Of a stretch of 64,000 nt of DNA, positions 14,796 through 24,246 are shown piece by piece. Every line of letters starts with the position of its first letter. Within the stretch, counting starts at the first letter, position 1. The DNA is from Candidatus Sericytochromatia bacterium S15B-MN24 CBMW_12 (GTDB lineage: Bacteria > Cyanobacteriota > Sericytochromatia > S15B-MN24 > UBA4093): NCBI GenBank assembly GCA_002083825.1, contig DAZV01000030.1:1-64000 (forward strand), written 5' to 3'. The notes beneath the pieces are model-generated. The model saw only the letters and a list, made by a program, of their open reading frames with translations. It searched no databases and was not told where the DNA came from. The position numbers and the translations under genes are program-made.

Positions 14796-15869
14796 TTACG
14801 CTCCGAGTCGACTGCCCTTCCCGATGATCGACTCGTCGGCGAGTACGACCTCTCCCGTGAGGCGACAGTGAGGGCCGATTTGGCTGCCGCGCCCCACGAT
14901 GCAGCGCTGAAGCTGAGCGTCCTCGCCCACGAGGGTGTCGGCGCCGACGATCGCATGCGCGACCATCGCCCGGTCGTCGACGATGACGTTGCTCTCGAGC
15001 ACCGCGTACTCGTTGATCATCGCCTTCTTGCGGATTTTCGATCCGGAACCGATGAACGCCGGCCCGCGAATCTCGGCCGAGTCGTCGATGTGGGTTCCCT
15101 CGGCGACCCAGAGGTTGGGTGCCAATTCGGTCGCGGGCATGTCCACCTTCACCCGGCCGCGCAGGACGTCCACGTGGGCTTCCATGTACTTGCCGGGGTT
15201 GCCGATGTCGATCCAGTACGCGCCGGAGACGTGCCCGCTCATGCGCGCGTCGATGTTGAGAAGATGCGGGAAGAGCCCGCGCTCGAACATGTGCGGCTCG
15301 TTCTTGGGAACGTACTGGAAGACGTCCGGATCCAGCACGTAGATGCCGGCGTTCACGGTATCGACCTTGAACATGGCGGCTTCCTCGGCGGTGGGTTTCT
15401 CATGGAAGCGCGTGATCCGCTTTTCGCCGTCCAGGAAGACCAGCCCGAACTGGGTGGGGTCCTGCACCTTGATGAGCGTCAGCGTGGCCTTGGCCTGGGT
15501 GCGCTTGTGGGTCTCGATCACCGCCGTGAGGTCGATGTCGGTCAGCACGTCCCCGTTGAAGACCAGCATCGGCTCGTCGTTGAAGAATTCCTCGGCGTTC
15601 TTGACCGCGCCGGCCGTGCCCAAGGGTTCGGACTCGTAAGAGTAGAAGAGCTTGACGCCGTACTTGGAACCGTCGCCGAGCACGTTCTTGATGGCATCCG
15701 AGAGATAATGGAGGTTGATGATGATCTCGGTGATCCCGTGCTTGCGCAAGAGCTCGATCTGGTAAAGCAGGAACGGCTTGCCGAAGAGCGGGACCATCGG
15801 CTTGGGGGTGTTGTAGGTGAGGGGACGCAGGCGAGTGCCCGACCCCCCCGCGATGATGACGGCGCGCAT
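14796..15869 (-). CDS. Mannose-1-phosphate guanylyltransferase-like nucleotidyltransferase with left-handed beta-helix
   Basis: The 357-aa protein makes an NDP-sugar, most likely GDP-mannose. Residues 1-235 are the nucleotidyltransferase domain with the signature AVIIAGGSGTRLRPLTYNTPKPMVPL, then FNGDVLTDID (metal-binding Asp) and FHEKPT. Residues 250-357 form hexapeptide-repeat turns (VAEGTHIDDSAEIRGPAFIG, NVIVDDRAMVAHAIVGADT), like the C-terminal domain of GDP-mannose pyrophosphorylases. The start codon overlaps the stop of the isomerase gene (TGATG), so the two are translationally coupled. A glucose-1-phosphate substrate cannot be excluded, but the isomerase partner favours mannose. No phosphomannomutase is in the window. 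Confidence 0.85.
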   Translation of the reverse strand: MRAVIIAGGSGTRLRPLTYNTPKPMVPLFGKPFLLYQIELLRKHGITEIIINLHYLSDAIKNVLGDGSKYGVKLFYSYESEPLGTAGAVKNAEEFFNDEPMLVFNGDVLTDIDLTAVIETHKRTQAKATLTLIKVQDPTQFGLVFLDGEKRITRFHEKPTAEEAAMFKVDTVNAGIYVLDPDVFQYVPKNEPHMFERGLFPHLLNIDARMSGHVSGAYWIDIGNPGKYMEAHVDVLRGRVKVDMPATELAPNLWVAEGTHIDDSAEIRGPAFIGSGSKIRKKAMINEYAVLESNVIVDDRAMVAHAIVGADTLVGEDAQLQRCIVGRGSQIGPHCRLTGEVVLADESIIGKGSRLGA

Positions 15870-16918
15870 CAGGCTTGGCCCGCCATGCGACGCTTGAGCA
15901 CCGAGATGGCCTCCACCGGGGTGGGGTCGACGCCTGCCATGGTGGCCAGGTACACCGACACGTAATCGCCCAGGTAAACCAGACTCATCTGGCGGGTGAG
16001 CTTGTCGGAACCCCCGCCCACGAGCTCATGGACGGCCGCCACCTGCGGGCGCAGAATGTCGCGGGCAATGTCGAGCTGGCGAGCCAAGAGCTCCGGATCC
16101 TCGGGATCGCGAAGGATCACCATGGCATGCTCGGGATGCGCCCGAGCCGCCAGGTTGACGATCTCGTTATGGGTCAGCTCGGGGAAGACGTTGGCGAGCA
16201 CCGTGACCTTGGAGTTCTCGTTGATCTGGCACTTCCAGCGGGTGGCGACCGCCTCGGTCGAAGGATACACCCCGAAAACCACGGGGGTTTTCCCGCCAAG
16301 CGCCTGAGCCAACTGCTTGGCGGGGTTCTTCTCGGTCGGAACCTCGGGCAGGTAGGTCTCGCGCTCCGCCCGCAGCTGCTTCACCACCGCGGCGGGATCG
16401 AGTCCCTCGACGCCGGGCAGCTGGCTAAGCAGCCCCAGAAGCGAGAAGTAGAGCTCGCCGAGGGCCGCGCGAGGCTGCCAGCCGGGCTCCACCGAGACGA
16501 ACGGCAGGCCATGCTCGCGCGCAAGCTCGCCGAATCGGCCGCCCGAGGTCACCAGGGCGACCGGGATCTTCCGGGCGATGGCCGCTTCGAGGCAACCGAG
16601 CGTCTCGGCGGTATTCCCCGAATACGAAAGCAGGATCACCAGATCGTCGGAGCCCAGGTACGCGGGGAGCTGCGAGTGACGGTTCACCGAGAGGGGAACC
16701 GCGCAGCGATCGAAGAGCAGGTTGCGCGCCAGATCCCCGCTGATGGCCGAGCCCCCCATCCCGCCGATCAGCACCTGGCGGGGTCGCGCGTTGGGCATGA
16801 CGACCGCCCGACCCCTGGCGAAGGCCGCCTCGGCCACCTCGGGCAACCGGAACAGGTAATCGAACATGCCGGCGGGATCCGTGGCCGTCATCCGGGCAGA
16901 GTCATTAAGTAACTGCAT
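15869..16918 (-). CDS. Bifunctional phosphoglucose/phosphomannose isomerase
   Basis: This 349-aa SIS-domain enzyme is of the compact type that interconverts fructose-6-phosphate with glucose-6- and mannose-6-phosphate. Evidence: VLIGGMGGSAISGDLARNLL and LVILLSYSGNTAETLGCLEAA (first SIS domain, phosphate loop), ATRWKCQINENSKV and FPELTHNEIVN (second domain, with the catalytic Glu and His region). The C-terminal AVHELVGGGSDKLTRQMSLVYLGDYVSVYLA is also typical. It is first of a two-gene operon feeding mannose-6-phosphate toward GDP-mannose for glycans or surface polysaccharide. Confidence 0.9.
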   Translation of the reverse strand: MQLLNDSARMTATDPAGMFDYLFRLPEVAEAAFARGRAVVMPNARPRQVLIGGMGGSAISGDLARNLLFDRCAVPLSVNRHSQLPAYLGSDDLVILLSYSGNTAETLGCLEAAIARKIPVALVTSGGRFGELAREHGLPFVSVEPGWQPRAALGELYFSLLGLLSQLPGVEGLDPAAVVKQLRAERETYLPEVPTEKNPAKQLAQALGGKTPVVFGVYPSTEAVATRWKCQINENSKVTVLANVFPELTHNEIVNLAARAHPEHAMVILRDPEDPELLARQLDIARDILRPQVAAVHELVGGGSDKLTRQMSLVYLGDYVSVYLATMAGVDPTPVEAISVLKRRMAGQA

Positions 16919-17045
16919 GGCATCCTCTTCAAATCGTAAGCCGCGGCGCGGGCGATGCGGGTCGGGCGAACCAACTCGCGCCCAGAGCTCCTACCGGTCG
17001 CGGATCTTCCAACGCCGCAGCGGAGATCATAGCATGCAAGCGCCA

Positions 17046-18023
17046 CTACTTCCAGACCTCCTCAAAGACGCGTGCCCAGTTGTTTCCGAGGATCTTCGCG
17101 ACCCGTGCTTCCGGGTAGCCCCGCTCGAGCATCATGGCGGTGAGCAAAGGCAGATCCTGGACCCCGCCGAGCCGCGTGGGCAGGGCCGTGATCCCGTCGA
17201 AGTCCGACCCCAGGGCGACGTGATCCTCCCCAATCAGCCGAACCATATAGTCGAGATGGGCGAAGACGTCCTCGAGATCCGCCCCCCCCCTCGCCAAGAA
17301 GCTGGGGACGAACGTGACGCCCACCAATCCGCCCCGTTCGGCGATCGCCTTCAACTGCTCGTCCTTCAAGTTGCGCGGATGATCGTGCAGCGCCCGCGCA
17401 TTGGCATGCGTCGCGACCAACGGTCCTCGCGAAACCTTCAAGGCGTCCCGGAACCCCGGTTCCGCGATGTGGGCCAGATCCAGCACGATCCCGAGCTCGT
17501 TCATCCGAGCGATCAGCTCGACCCCGAGATCCGTGAGCCCCGAAGGGCTGGCGCCCACCTTGAGCCCGTCGGCAAACGGATTTCGACCGTTCCAGGTCAG
17601 CGCGACCATCCGAACACCCAACCGGTGGAAGACTTCCAGCAGCGCGACGTCGCCCGCGAGCGGTTCGGCCCCCTCGAAGGCGAAGCAGAACCCGGGCCGG
17701 CTCGCATCGAGATCGCTCGCACGCATCACCTGCCGCAGATCGGCCCGCTTCCGCTGCATCTCGAGGACGGCGCCGATCATCGCGAGGGCGCGGGTCGTGG
17801 CGCGCTCGCCCTGGTAGTCGGGAGGCGTCCAGAGCGAGAAGACCTGGCAGTTCACCCCCGCTTCCAATAGACGGGGCAGGTCGATGTGAAAGTCCGGGGC
17901 GGGTTCCAGGAAGTCATGGCCCTCCTCGAGTACCCGCTCGAGCGTGTCGGCGTGCCCGTCAATCACCAAGAGCCGCCGATGCAGCTCCATCGCCCGCTCG
18001 TGGTAGGATATCGTCGTCGTCAT
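17046..18023 (-). CDS. Membrane-dipeptidase family (M19) zinc dipeptidase
   Basis: I start this 325-aa protein at MTTTISYHERA (18023), with SD GGGAAGAG upstream, rather than 13 codons earlier. The M19 metal site is visible: VIDGHADTL (His-x-Asp), FAFEGAEPL (bridging Glu), LDLAHIAEPGF (His), VATHANARAL (His) and ALGSDFDGI (Asp). These enzymes hydrolyse dipeptides, including ones with D-residues. No signal peptide is visible, so it is probably cytoplasmic. It is divergent, by only 33 bases, from a YkfC-like endopeptidase, which supports a role in breaking down imported murein peptides. Confidence 0.93.
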   Translation of the reverse strand: MTTTISYHERAMELHRRLLVIDGHADTLERVLEEGHDFLEPAPDFHIDLPRLLEAGVNCQVFSLWTPPDYQGERATTRALAMIGAVLEMQRKRADLRQVMRASDLDASRPGFCFAFEGAEPLAGDVALLEVFHRLGVRMVALTWNGRNPFADGLKVGASPSGLTDLGVELIARMNELGIVLDLAHIAEPGFRDALKVSRGPLVATHANARALHDHPRNLKDEQLKAIAERGGLVGVTFVPSFLARGGADLEDVFAHLDYMVRLIGEDHVALGSDFDGITALPTRLGGVQDLPLLTAMMLERGYPEARVAKILGNNWARVFEEVWK

Positions 18024-18056
18024 GGCTCTTCCCTTTCCCTGGATGAGAGGCCCGGT

Positions 18057-19124
18057 ATGCACGCGCCCGCCTTCAATTCCCTTTCATTAGACCTCAAGGA
18101 GCGACTCGCCGCCATGCTCGCGAAGGCTCGCCGCCCCTCGCTCGCACGAAAGTCCCGCGAGGCGGCAACCATGCAGGCCCTGGACGCCGCCCGCTACCGT
18201 TATCTTCCCGATGGACGCCTCGGCAAGTGGGATGTCCAGGTGCTCTGGCGGGACGGTTCCCTGCGCGTCGAGGGCGAAACCACCCTCCCCCGAGCATGTA
18301 TACCGGAACTCGACGCGGAGACGGCCGTCACGACCCTCCGCCCCGAACCCGCCCGCGTGACCGCCCCCGTCCTCAACCTCCGCCGCGAACCCCGCCACGC
18401 CGCCGAACTCGTCTCTCAAGCCCCCCTCGGAACCCCCCTCCACGTCCTGAAACGCCCCGCCGGCGAATGGTGGCTCGTCCAAACTCCCGACGGCTACGTC
18501 GCCTGGGCCCGCTCGGACAACCTCGCGATCGGCAAGGAACCCGACGGCACGAGCCTGCGAACCCTGCCGGCCGTCCTCGCAGCCCCCCGAATCGACACGA
18601 CCGGAACCCTGCCCCTGGCCGCCGGCTCGCAACTTCGACTCCGCGAACGAATTCCCAACGGCTGGCTGGCTGAAACTCCGGCGGGCATCGGGGTCGTGAT
18701 TGCGGAGAACGTGGCGATTGTACGCCCCTCTCCCCCCTCCCTCTGCCGCGAACAGCAGCCCCTGGGCGCCGTCGCTGTCTCCATCGCCCACCAATGGCTC
18801 GGAGTCCCCTATCTTTGGGGCGGGAAATCCGGCTGGGGCCTGGATTGTAGCGGCTTGACCCAGTTGGTTTACGAGATCCTCGGCGTGTCCCTGCCCCGCG
18901 ATGCCGATCAACAGGCCAAGGTGCTTCCCGCGGTCGCGCACTGGGATGACCTCGCGGCGGGGGACCTGCTGTTTTACCCGGGACACGTGGCCCTCTGGGC
19001 CGGAAATGGGGACGTGATCCATGCGGCCTCCGCGCGAGGAGCGGTCGTTCGCGAGCCGGTCTCCGAGACGCCCTGGCTCCGCGAGCGCTGCATCGGGATG
19101 GGCCGCCCCGTTCACCCGCTCTGA
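18057..19124 (+). CDS. NlpC/P60 endopeptidase with SH3b domains, YkfC-like
   Basis: The 355-aa protein starts at MHAPAFNSLSL (18057). Two SH3b-like domains are recognisable (about residues 100-160, NLRREPRHAAELVSQAPLGTPL, and 175-230). They are followed by the NlpC/P60 domain with catalytic Cys in YLWGGKSGWGLDCSGLTQLV (about 265-290), catalytic His in PGHVALWAGNGDVIHA, and a second His. The YLWGG...DCSG string and two-SH3b layout match cytoplasmic gamma-D-glutamyl-diamino-acid peptidases (YkfC, AvPCP) that trim murein tripeptides. No signal peptide or membrane anchor is seen. The divergent M19 dipeptidase would finish the degradation. Confidence 0.88.
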   Translation: MHAPAFNSLSLDLKERLAAMLAKARRPSLARKSREAATMQALDAARYRYLPDGRLGKWDVQVLWRDGSLRVEGETTLPRACIPELDAETAVTTLRPEPARVTAPVLNLRREPRHAAELVSQAPLGTPLHVLKRPAGEWWLVQTPDGYVAWARSDNLAIGKEPDGTSLRTLPAVLAAPRIDTTGTLPLAAGSQLRLRERIPNGWLAETPAGIGVVIAENVAIVRPSPPSLCREQQPLGAVAVSIAHQWLGVPYLWGGKSGWGLDCSGLTQLVYEILGVSLPRDADQQAKVLPAVAHWDDLAAGDLLFYPGHVALWAGNGDVIHAASARGAVVREPVSETPWLRERCIGMGRPVHPL

Positions 19125-19223
19125 CGGGGCTCGGGCCTCTCAGCCGCCGCGCCAGCGGCCGAGCCGTCGCCCTCGGACCGAAGAAGAGGACGTTGTGAAC
19201 CGATTTCCGGTCATGCTACCTTC

Positions 19224-19241
19224 TTCGTGAATCTTCACGAA
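19224..19241 (+). promoter_or_regulatory. Palindromic operator-like site before the outer-membrane protein gene
   Basis: TTCGTGAA-TC-TTCACGAA is a perfect 8-2-8 inverted repeat about 34 bases before the start codon. It lies just past a plausible promoter (-35 TTGTGA, 18-base spacer, -10 TACCTT), where a repressor would block elongation or initiation. Confidence 0.6.
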
Positions 19242-19274
19242 ATCAGTGAGGAGATCGGGTGAAGGAGGTTTGGC

Positions 19275-20147
19275 ATGCGAGCGAAAAAGTGGCTTGCGTT
19301 AGGCTTGTCCGGTACCCTGGGAGTCGCCCTGGCGCTTCCCGCGAATGCGCAGATGCGCACGTCCGAGAGCGCGCTTCGGATCCCGGTCGTTACGGGGCTG
19401 GTGATGCCGGGGCCGACCCGGGTTTTTACCGTGCCCCAAGGCAACGTCCTGGGTCTGGGTAACAACATCATCAGCACGTCGGTATTCCTGGGAGCCACGG
19501 CCGCGGCGCCGCTCGGTGGACAGCCCGCAGTGGGGCTCGGCATCTCCGGCAACGCCCTGAATCTACGCGCTCAGATGGGGATATCCGATAACTTCGAACT
19601 GGGGACCGGCATCGGCTACATCGCCGGCACCCCATGGCAAGGCCAACTCGACATGGTCGGTAAATGGGCCTTCATGAACGAAGGCGCCGGCATGGGCATC
19701 GCCTCCGTCGCCGGACTCGCCGGCGGACTCCTGTCCGTCGACGCCAACGGCAACCCCGCCCTCGGCATCCAACTCGGACTCCCCATCTCCAAGATGTTCG
19801 CCTTCAACGACGTCAACTTCCTCAACCTCACCGTCTACCCCAACTACAACCTGGGCATCCTGCAGCCGACCACCCTTCTGCCAGGCGGAGCGCAGCCCGC
19901 CCCGCTGAATTTCCTGGCGCTCGGTATCGGCGGTTCCGTCGGCATGACCGACCGACTCCAGCTCCTCGCCGACACCAACCTGGGCATGCCGGTCACGGGA
20001 ATCAACACCCAGTCGAATATCGGCGTTCGCTACGCCTTCACCCCGGACTTCGTGGGGGATGCCTTCGTCGGCTTCAGCCCCGGCCCCAACCTCGGCTTCG
20101 GCCAGACCCCCGGATCGTTCGGACTCGGAGCGCACTGGGGATTCTAA
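19275..20147 (+). CDS. Putative outer-membrane beta-barrel protein
   Basis: The 290-aa product has a cleavable signal peptide (WLALGLSGTLGVALALPANA / QMRT). The mature part is Gly-, Asn- and Leu-rich with alternating hydrophobic strands and short turns (NFELGTGIGYIAGTP, LQLLADTNLGMPV, NIGVRYAFTPDFVGDAFVGF). It ends in Phe (GSFGLGAHWGF), as outer-membrane barrels usually do. I predict about 10-12 strands. I do not recognise a named family. SD AAGGAGGT lies 6 bases upstream. It is monocistronic: its own promoter and operator lie upstream and a 14-bp terminator hairpin downstream. Its presence supports a diderm host. Confidence 0.75.
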   Translation: MRAKKWLALGLSGTLGVALALPANAQMRTSESALRIPVVTGLVMPGPTRVFTVPQGNVLGLGNNIISTSVFLGATAAAPLGGQPAVGLGISGNALNLRAQMGISDNFELGTGIGYIAGTPWQGQLDMVGKWAFMNEGAGMGIASVAGLAGGLLSVDANGNPALGIQLGLPISKMFAFNDVNFLNLTVYPNYNLGILQPTTLLPGGAQPAPLNFLALGIGGSVGMTDRLQLLADTNLGMPVTGINTQSNIGVRYAFTPDFVGDAFVGFSPGPNLGFGQTPGSFGLGAHWGF

Positions 20148-20177
20148 CCCGCGTCACCACCACCCCAACACCCACTC

Positions 20178-20205
20178 GCTTCGCCCAGCAGCTGCTGGGC
20201 GAAGC
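20178..20205 (+). terminator. Terminator of the outer-membrane protein gene
   Basis: A 28-base perfect palindrome, half-site GCTTCGCCCAGCAG, flanked by an extra CCCAC/GTGGG pairing. It lies 30 bases after the stop and ahead of the SAM riboswitch. Confidence 0.75.
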
Positions 20206-20261
20206 ACTTGTGGGCGCATTGACGCTGCATGACGGCCATGGTAGAGTTTCTAGCGATAATC

Positions 20262-20363
20262 GCTTATCCAGAGCTGGCTGAGGGACAGGCCCGATGAAGC
20301 CCGGCAACCGACCATTCGGCGCGGTGCCAATTCCTGCGGCGAACCGATCGTCGGCAGATAGGC
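20262..20363 (+). ncRNA. SAM-I (S-box) riboswitch aptamer upstream of metK
   Basis: The S-box consensus is clear. P1 pairs GCTTATC (20262-20268) with GATAGGC (20357-20363). Then come CCAGAG, the GGCTGAGGGACAGGCCC stretch, GATGAAGCCCGGCAACC, and GGTGCCAATTCCTGC. This aptamer binds S-adenosylmethionine. It lies about 100 bases before metK, so it should shut off SAM synthetase when SAM is plentiful. Downstream at 20434-20442 is a run of nine T residues preceded by a weak stem (ACCTT/AAGGGT), a likely transcription-termination switch. Confidence 0.95.
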
Positions 20364-20413
20364 GGAGCAAGACCCTCGCGGCGCTCCGGCTCCAAGCTCA
20401 GGCTCTAAGCACT

Positions 20414-20442
20414 GACCTTGAATGCTAAGGGTGTTTTTTTTT
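20414..20442 (+). terminator. Probable riboswitch expression-platform terminator
   Basis: ACCTT-GAATGCT-AAGGGT followed by GT and nine T residues, between the S-box aptamer and the metK SD. The stem as drawn is weak and would be extended by upstream pairing; the U-tract is unambiguous. Confidence 0.6.
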
Positions 20443-20466
20443 GGTTGTTTCGAAGAGGAGCTGCTC

Positions 20467-21687
<1,221 letters not shown>

Positions 21688-21690
21688 TTT

Positions 21691-22908
21691 ATGCATGCTC
21701 GGCGCCGCTCAACGGCCCTAATACTCGCCCTCATCGCCTCCATGTTGGCGGTCGGGGCAAGCCCGACCCCCGTTAGGGCCGAAGAGCAGGTCGCCGTTTC
21801 CCTGGAACTCTCCACCCTCGCACCGGCGACTATCGTCCAGGCCCTGCAGGAGGGCGCCACCGATGATTGGCTCGGCTCCCTCCTGCCCTCTTTCAGCGAC
21901 GAAGACCGCGATCTAATCCACATGATGGCCGTCGAACGCACGCCCCGCGGCGTTCGCGTCCGTATCGACCTCAAGGAGGACGTTGACGCGACCGCTACCT
22001 ACCGCGCGCCGGTGGAAGCAGCCCTCGCGCAACTGGCCCAGACCCTGCCGCGCCCCTATTCGTACACGATGAAGGAAGCCAAGCCGCCCCGAGAGGAGTC
22101 GCGCGTCCCCTGGCCCTGGCTCCTCGGAATCATGGGCCTAGGGGGCCTGCTGCTCATCCTGAGACGCCGGCCCGCATTCCTCTCGCAACCCTATTTCCGC
22201 GGCCTTCCAATGGCGGGATTCCTGCCGGCAGGCGTCGGAATGGGAGGGAAGTTTCTCGAACTGCAATCGGCGCCCTGTCAGTCGATGGGAGCCATGGTCC
22301 GGAAGATGGCCCTTCATTCCCTCGAGGAGGACGCGGAGGCTTCCGATGGGGAAAACCGCATGCTGGCGATCGCCTCCACCGGCGATCCCGCCGCAACGGC
22401 CGTCGTCACCGCAGCCTTGGGGATCTCCCTGGTCCGCGACGGCCATCGCGTGCTGGTGGTCGATTTCCTGGGAGCTGATTCCGTCCTCTCCGACGTTCTG
22501 GAGGAGTCCGACGACGACGATTCCCTCGCGGAAACCGGAGATCACGCGGCCCTTCGCCACACGGGTATCCCCGACTTGGATCTCATGACCGCCCAGTCGC
22601 TCTCGGGAACCCGCGGAATCCAAAAAGGTGAGCCGCTGCTTCCCCGCTCGTTGACCGATCACTTCGGCTGGACGCTGTTGGTTCTGCCTCAGGGCTCGTT
22701 CGTCCCTATCCTCCCCACGTTTCCGGTCTTCAGTAGTCCGACCTCCCAGCTGGCGGTATGGCGCACGCGGCTGCTGGCATGGCGCCAGAAGGCCCGCATT
22801 CGTGGCGCCATCCTGGTGGGCTTGCCACTCTCGAACGACGTTCGCGAGCGCATGCTCGCGCGCTCGTACTATGAACGGATTCGCAGCCTGAGCGGAGAAG
22901 CCTCATGA
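21691..22908 (+). CDS. Membrane protein with degenerate BY-kinase/MinD-like P-loop domain
   Basis: The 405-aa protein has a signal or anchor segment at residues 8-30, an extracytoplasmic domain (about 30-145), a membrane helix (VPWPWLLGIMGLGGLLLIL, about 148-166) and a cytoplasmic domain. That last part recalls the Wzc/CpsD tyrosine-kinase or MinD fold: MLAIASTGDPAATAVVTAALGISLVRDGHRVLVVDFLGAD. But the Walker A lacks GK[ST] (it reads STGDPAATAV) and the Walker A' is VLVVDFL. So nucleotide hydrolysis is doubtful. Its gene starts 3 bases after metK and overlaps the lipase by 4 bases (ATGA). Role unknown; a polysaccharide-export or scaffold role is possible. Confidence 0.6.
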   Translation: MHARRRSTALILALIASMLAVGASPTPVRAEEQVAVSLELSTLAPATIVQALQEGATDDWLGSLLPSFSDEDRDLIHMMAVERTPRGVRVRIDLKEDVDATATYRAPVEAALAQLAQTLPRPYSYTMKEAKPPREESRVPWPWLLGIMGLGGLLLILRRRPAFLSQPYFRGLPMAGFLPAGVGMGGKFLELQSAPCQSMGAMVRKMALHSLEEDAEASDGENRMLAIASTGDPAATAVVTAALGISLVRDGHRVLVVDFLGADSVLSDVLEESDDDDSLAETGDHAALRHTGIPDLDLMTAQSLSGTRGIQKGEPLLPRSLTDHFGWTLLVLPQGSFVPILPTFPVFSSPTSQLAVWRTRLLAWRQKARIRGAILVGLPLSNDVRERMLARSYYERIRSLSGEAS

Positions 22909-23630
22909 AGAATACCTGGCCGACGAAGTCAACGCGAAGCCTCGAGCCGCGAAAAAGCCGATCCCCGAGAATGGGACTCGCCGGCGCGCTCGTCGCAACC
23001 TTTCTGGCCAGCACCACCTGCTTCATTCCCGCGGCCACCGCAGCCGAACGAAACCCCGTACTCCTGATTCACGGGATCGACGATACCCACGCCGCCATGG
23101 CGCCGCTGGGGCGATACCTAGAAGCCCGCGGGTGGCGCCCCTTCGCCTTTGATATGGTTCCAAACGACGGACAAGTGGGCTTTGAGGCGCTGGCGAAGCA
23201 AGTCAAGGCACAAGTCGCGACCGTTCGGGCGCAAACCGGCGCCGCCAAGGTCGACCTTGTGGGCTTCAGCCTGGGTGGCATGGTGGCGAGGGTCTACCTG
23301 CAAGAACTCGGAGGAGCTGCCGAAGTCGAGCGTCTGATCACCATTTCGAGTCCTCACAATGGCTCGATGACGGCTTACTTCCGCTGGAACGTCCTCGGCG
23401 AGGAACTGAGGCCGGGAAGCAAGGTGTATCAGCGCTTGAACGCGGATCTTTCCGCGCTCTCGGGTTTGCGCCACACGGTCATCTGGACCCCGCTCGATCT
23501 GATGATCGTTCCCGCCTGGAGTTCGCAGTTGCCTGGAGCGCGCGAGGTGCGGATTCCGGTCGCCCTTCACCCCTTGATGGTGCAAGACGTGCGCTGTCAC
23601 CAAGCCGTCGAAGCCGCCCTCGCGGACTGA
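22905..23630 (+). CDS. Secreted alpha/beta-hydrolase, triacylglycerol-lipase-like
   Basis: The 241-aa product has a long charged N-terminus then a signal sequence (MGLAGALVATFLASTTCFIPAATAA, about residues 23-47). The lipase fold starts with PVLLIHGIDDTHAAM (oxyanion HG). The nucleophile is Ser in DLVGFSLGGMVARVYLQ (GxSxG), the acid is probably Asp in WTPLDLMIVP and the base His in ALHPLMVQD. PHNGS after the elbow is common in class I/lipase A-like enzymes. It overlaps the preceding membrane-protein gene by 4 bases, indicating coupling. Substrate unknown; a lipase or esterase is likely. Confidence 0.85.
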   Translation: MKNTWPTKSTRSLEPRKSRSPRMGLAGALVATFLASTTCFIPAATAAERNPVLLIHGIDDTHAAMAPLGRYLEARGWRPFAFDMVPNDGQVGFEALAKQVKAQVATVRAQTGAAKVDLVGFSLGGMVARVYLQELGGAAEVERLITISSPHNGSMTAYFRWNVLGEELRPGSKVYQRLNADLSALSGLRHTVIWTPLDLMIVPAWSSQLPGAREVRIPVALHPLMVQDVRCHQAVEAALAD

Positions 23631-23631
23631 G

Positions 23632-24081
23632 CTAAAGCTCCTCGTCGTCATCCTCGGCAAAGACTTCCGAGACCCCATCGCCGAACCAACGATCGAGGAC
23701 CGCGGAAGCGGTCGCCGGCCGTTGTCCCAGGCTGGTCGGCGCATCGAACGCTTCCCACGGCAAGGGGATGAGGCGTAGCACGCGGTCCGCCTCGACAAGG
23801 TCGATGCAACTGGCGCCGTCCGGGTCCTTCCCGATCCGCGCATAGTCGAAGGTGTTGAGGTTGAGGTAGATCCGCTCGTTGAAGACGATGGTCGCGCTCG
23901 ACTGGCTCGCAAAAAGGCTGACAATCTGCCCTTCGCCGCTGGCCGAAATCTCCCCCGCGGAAAGATCGACGTACCTGACCCGGACCAGATCCCTCAGGAC
24001 CCGGGCCATGTCGCGACGATGATAGAGGACCCCCGCATCCACGATGCAAGGCTGACGGCTCTGCGGCTCACGACGGTCCAT
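23632..24081 (-). CDS. Hypothetical protein
   Basis: The 149-aa protein is not recognised. It is soluble, with an N-terminal basic stretch and a beta-rich middle (VRYVDLSAGEISASGEGQIVSL, then ATIVFNERIYLNLNTFDYARIG) that could be a small barrel, and a strongly acidic tail (EVFAEDDDEEL). It is convergent with the lipase gene, with only one base between stops. The third-codon GC bias supports real coding. A shorter start (MARVLRDLVRV) is possible. Confidence 0.6.
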   Translation of the reverse strand: MDRREPQSRQPCIVDAGVLYHRRDMARVLRDLVRVRYVDLSAGEISASGEGQIVSLFASQSSATIVFNERIYLNLNTFDYARIGKDPDGASCIDLVEADRVLRLIPLPWEAFDAPTSLGQRPATASAVLDRWFGDGVSEVFAEDDDEEL

Positions 24082-24192
24082 GCGCCCTCCTCTTCGAACA
24101 GGGAGATGCTCGATTGTAACACGCGGGGAGGGCTTCTTGGCACTCCTGACGTCGTGACGCTCGCTTGTTCGCTCGGACCCACCAGTCTCCGC

Positions 24193-24230
24193 ATTTGACT
24201 AAAAAAATATCTTGCTTATTTAAGTCAAAT
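24193..24230 (+). promoter_or_regulatory. Promoter flanked by an inverted repeat
   Basis: -35 TTGACT (24195-24200), 16-base spacer, -10 TATTTA (24217-24222). An 8-bp inverted repeat, ATTTGACT (24193-24200) and AGTCAAAT (24223-24230), brackets the promoter, so a dimeric regulator or looped repressor could act here. It lies 17 bases before the likely start codon. Confidence 0.6.
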
Positions 24231-24246
24231 ACGCTTGAATGCTCCC

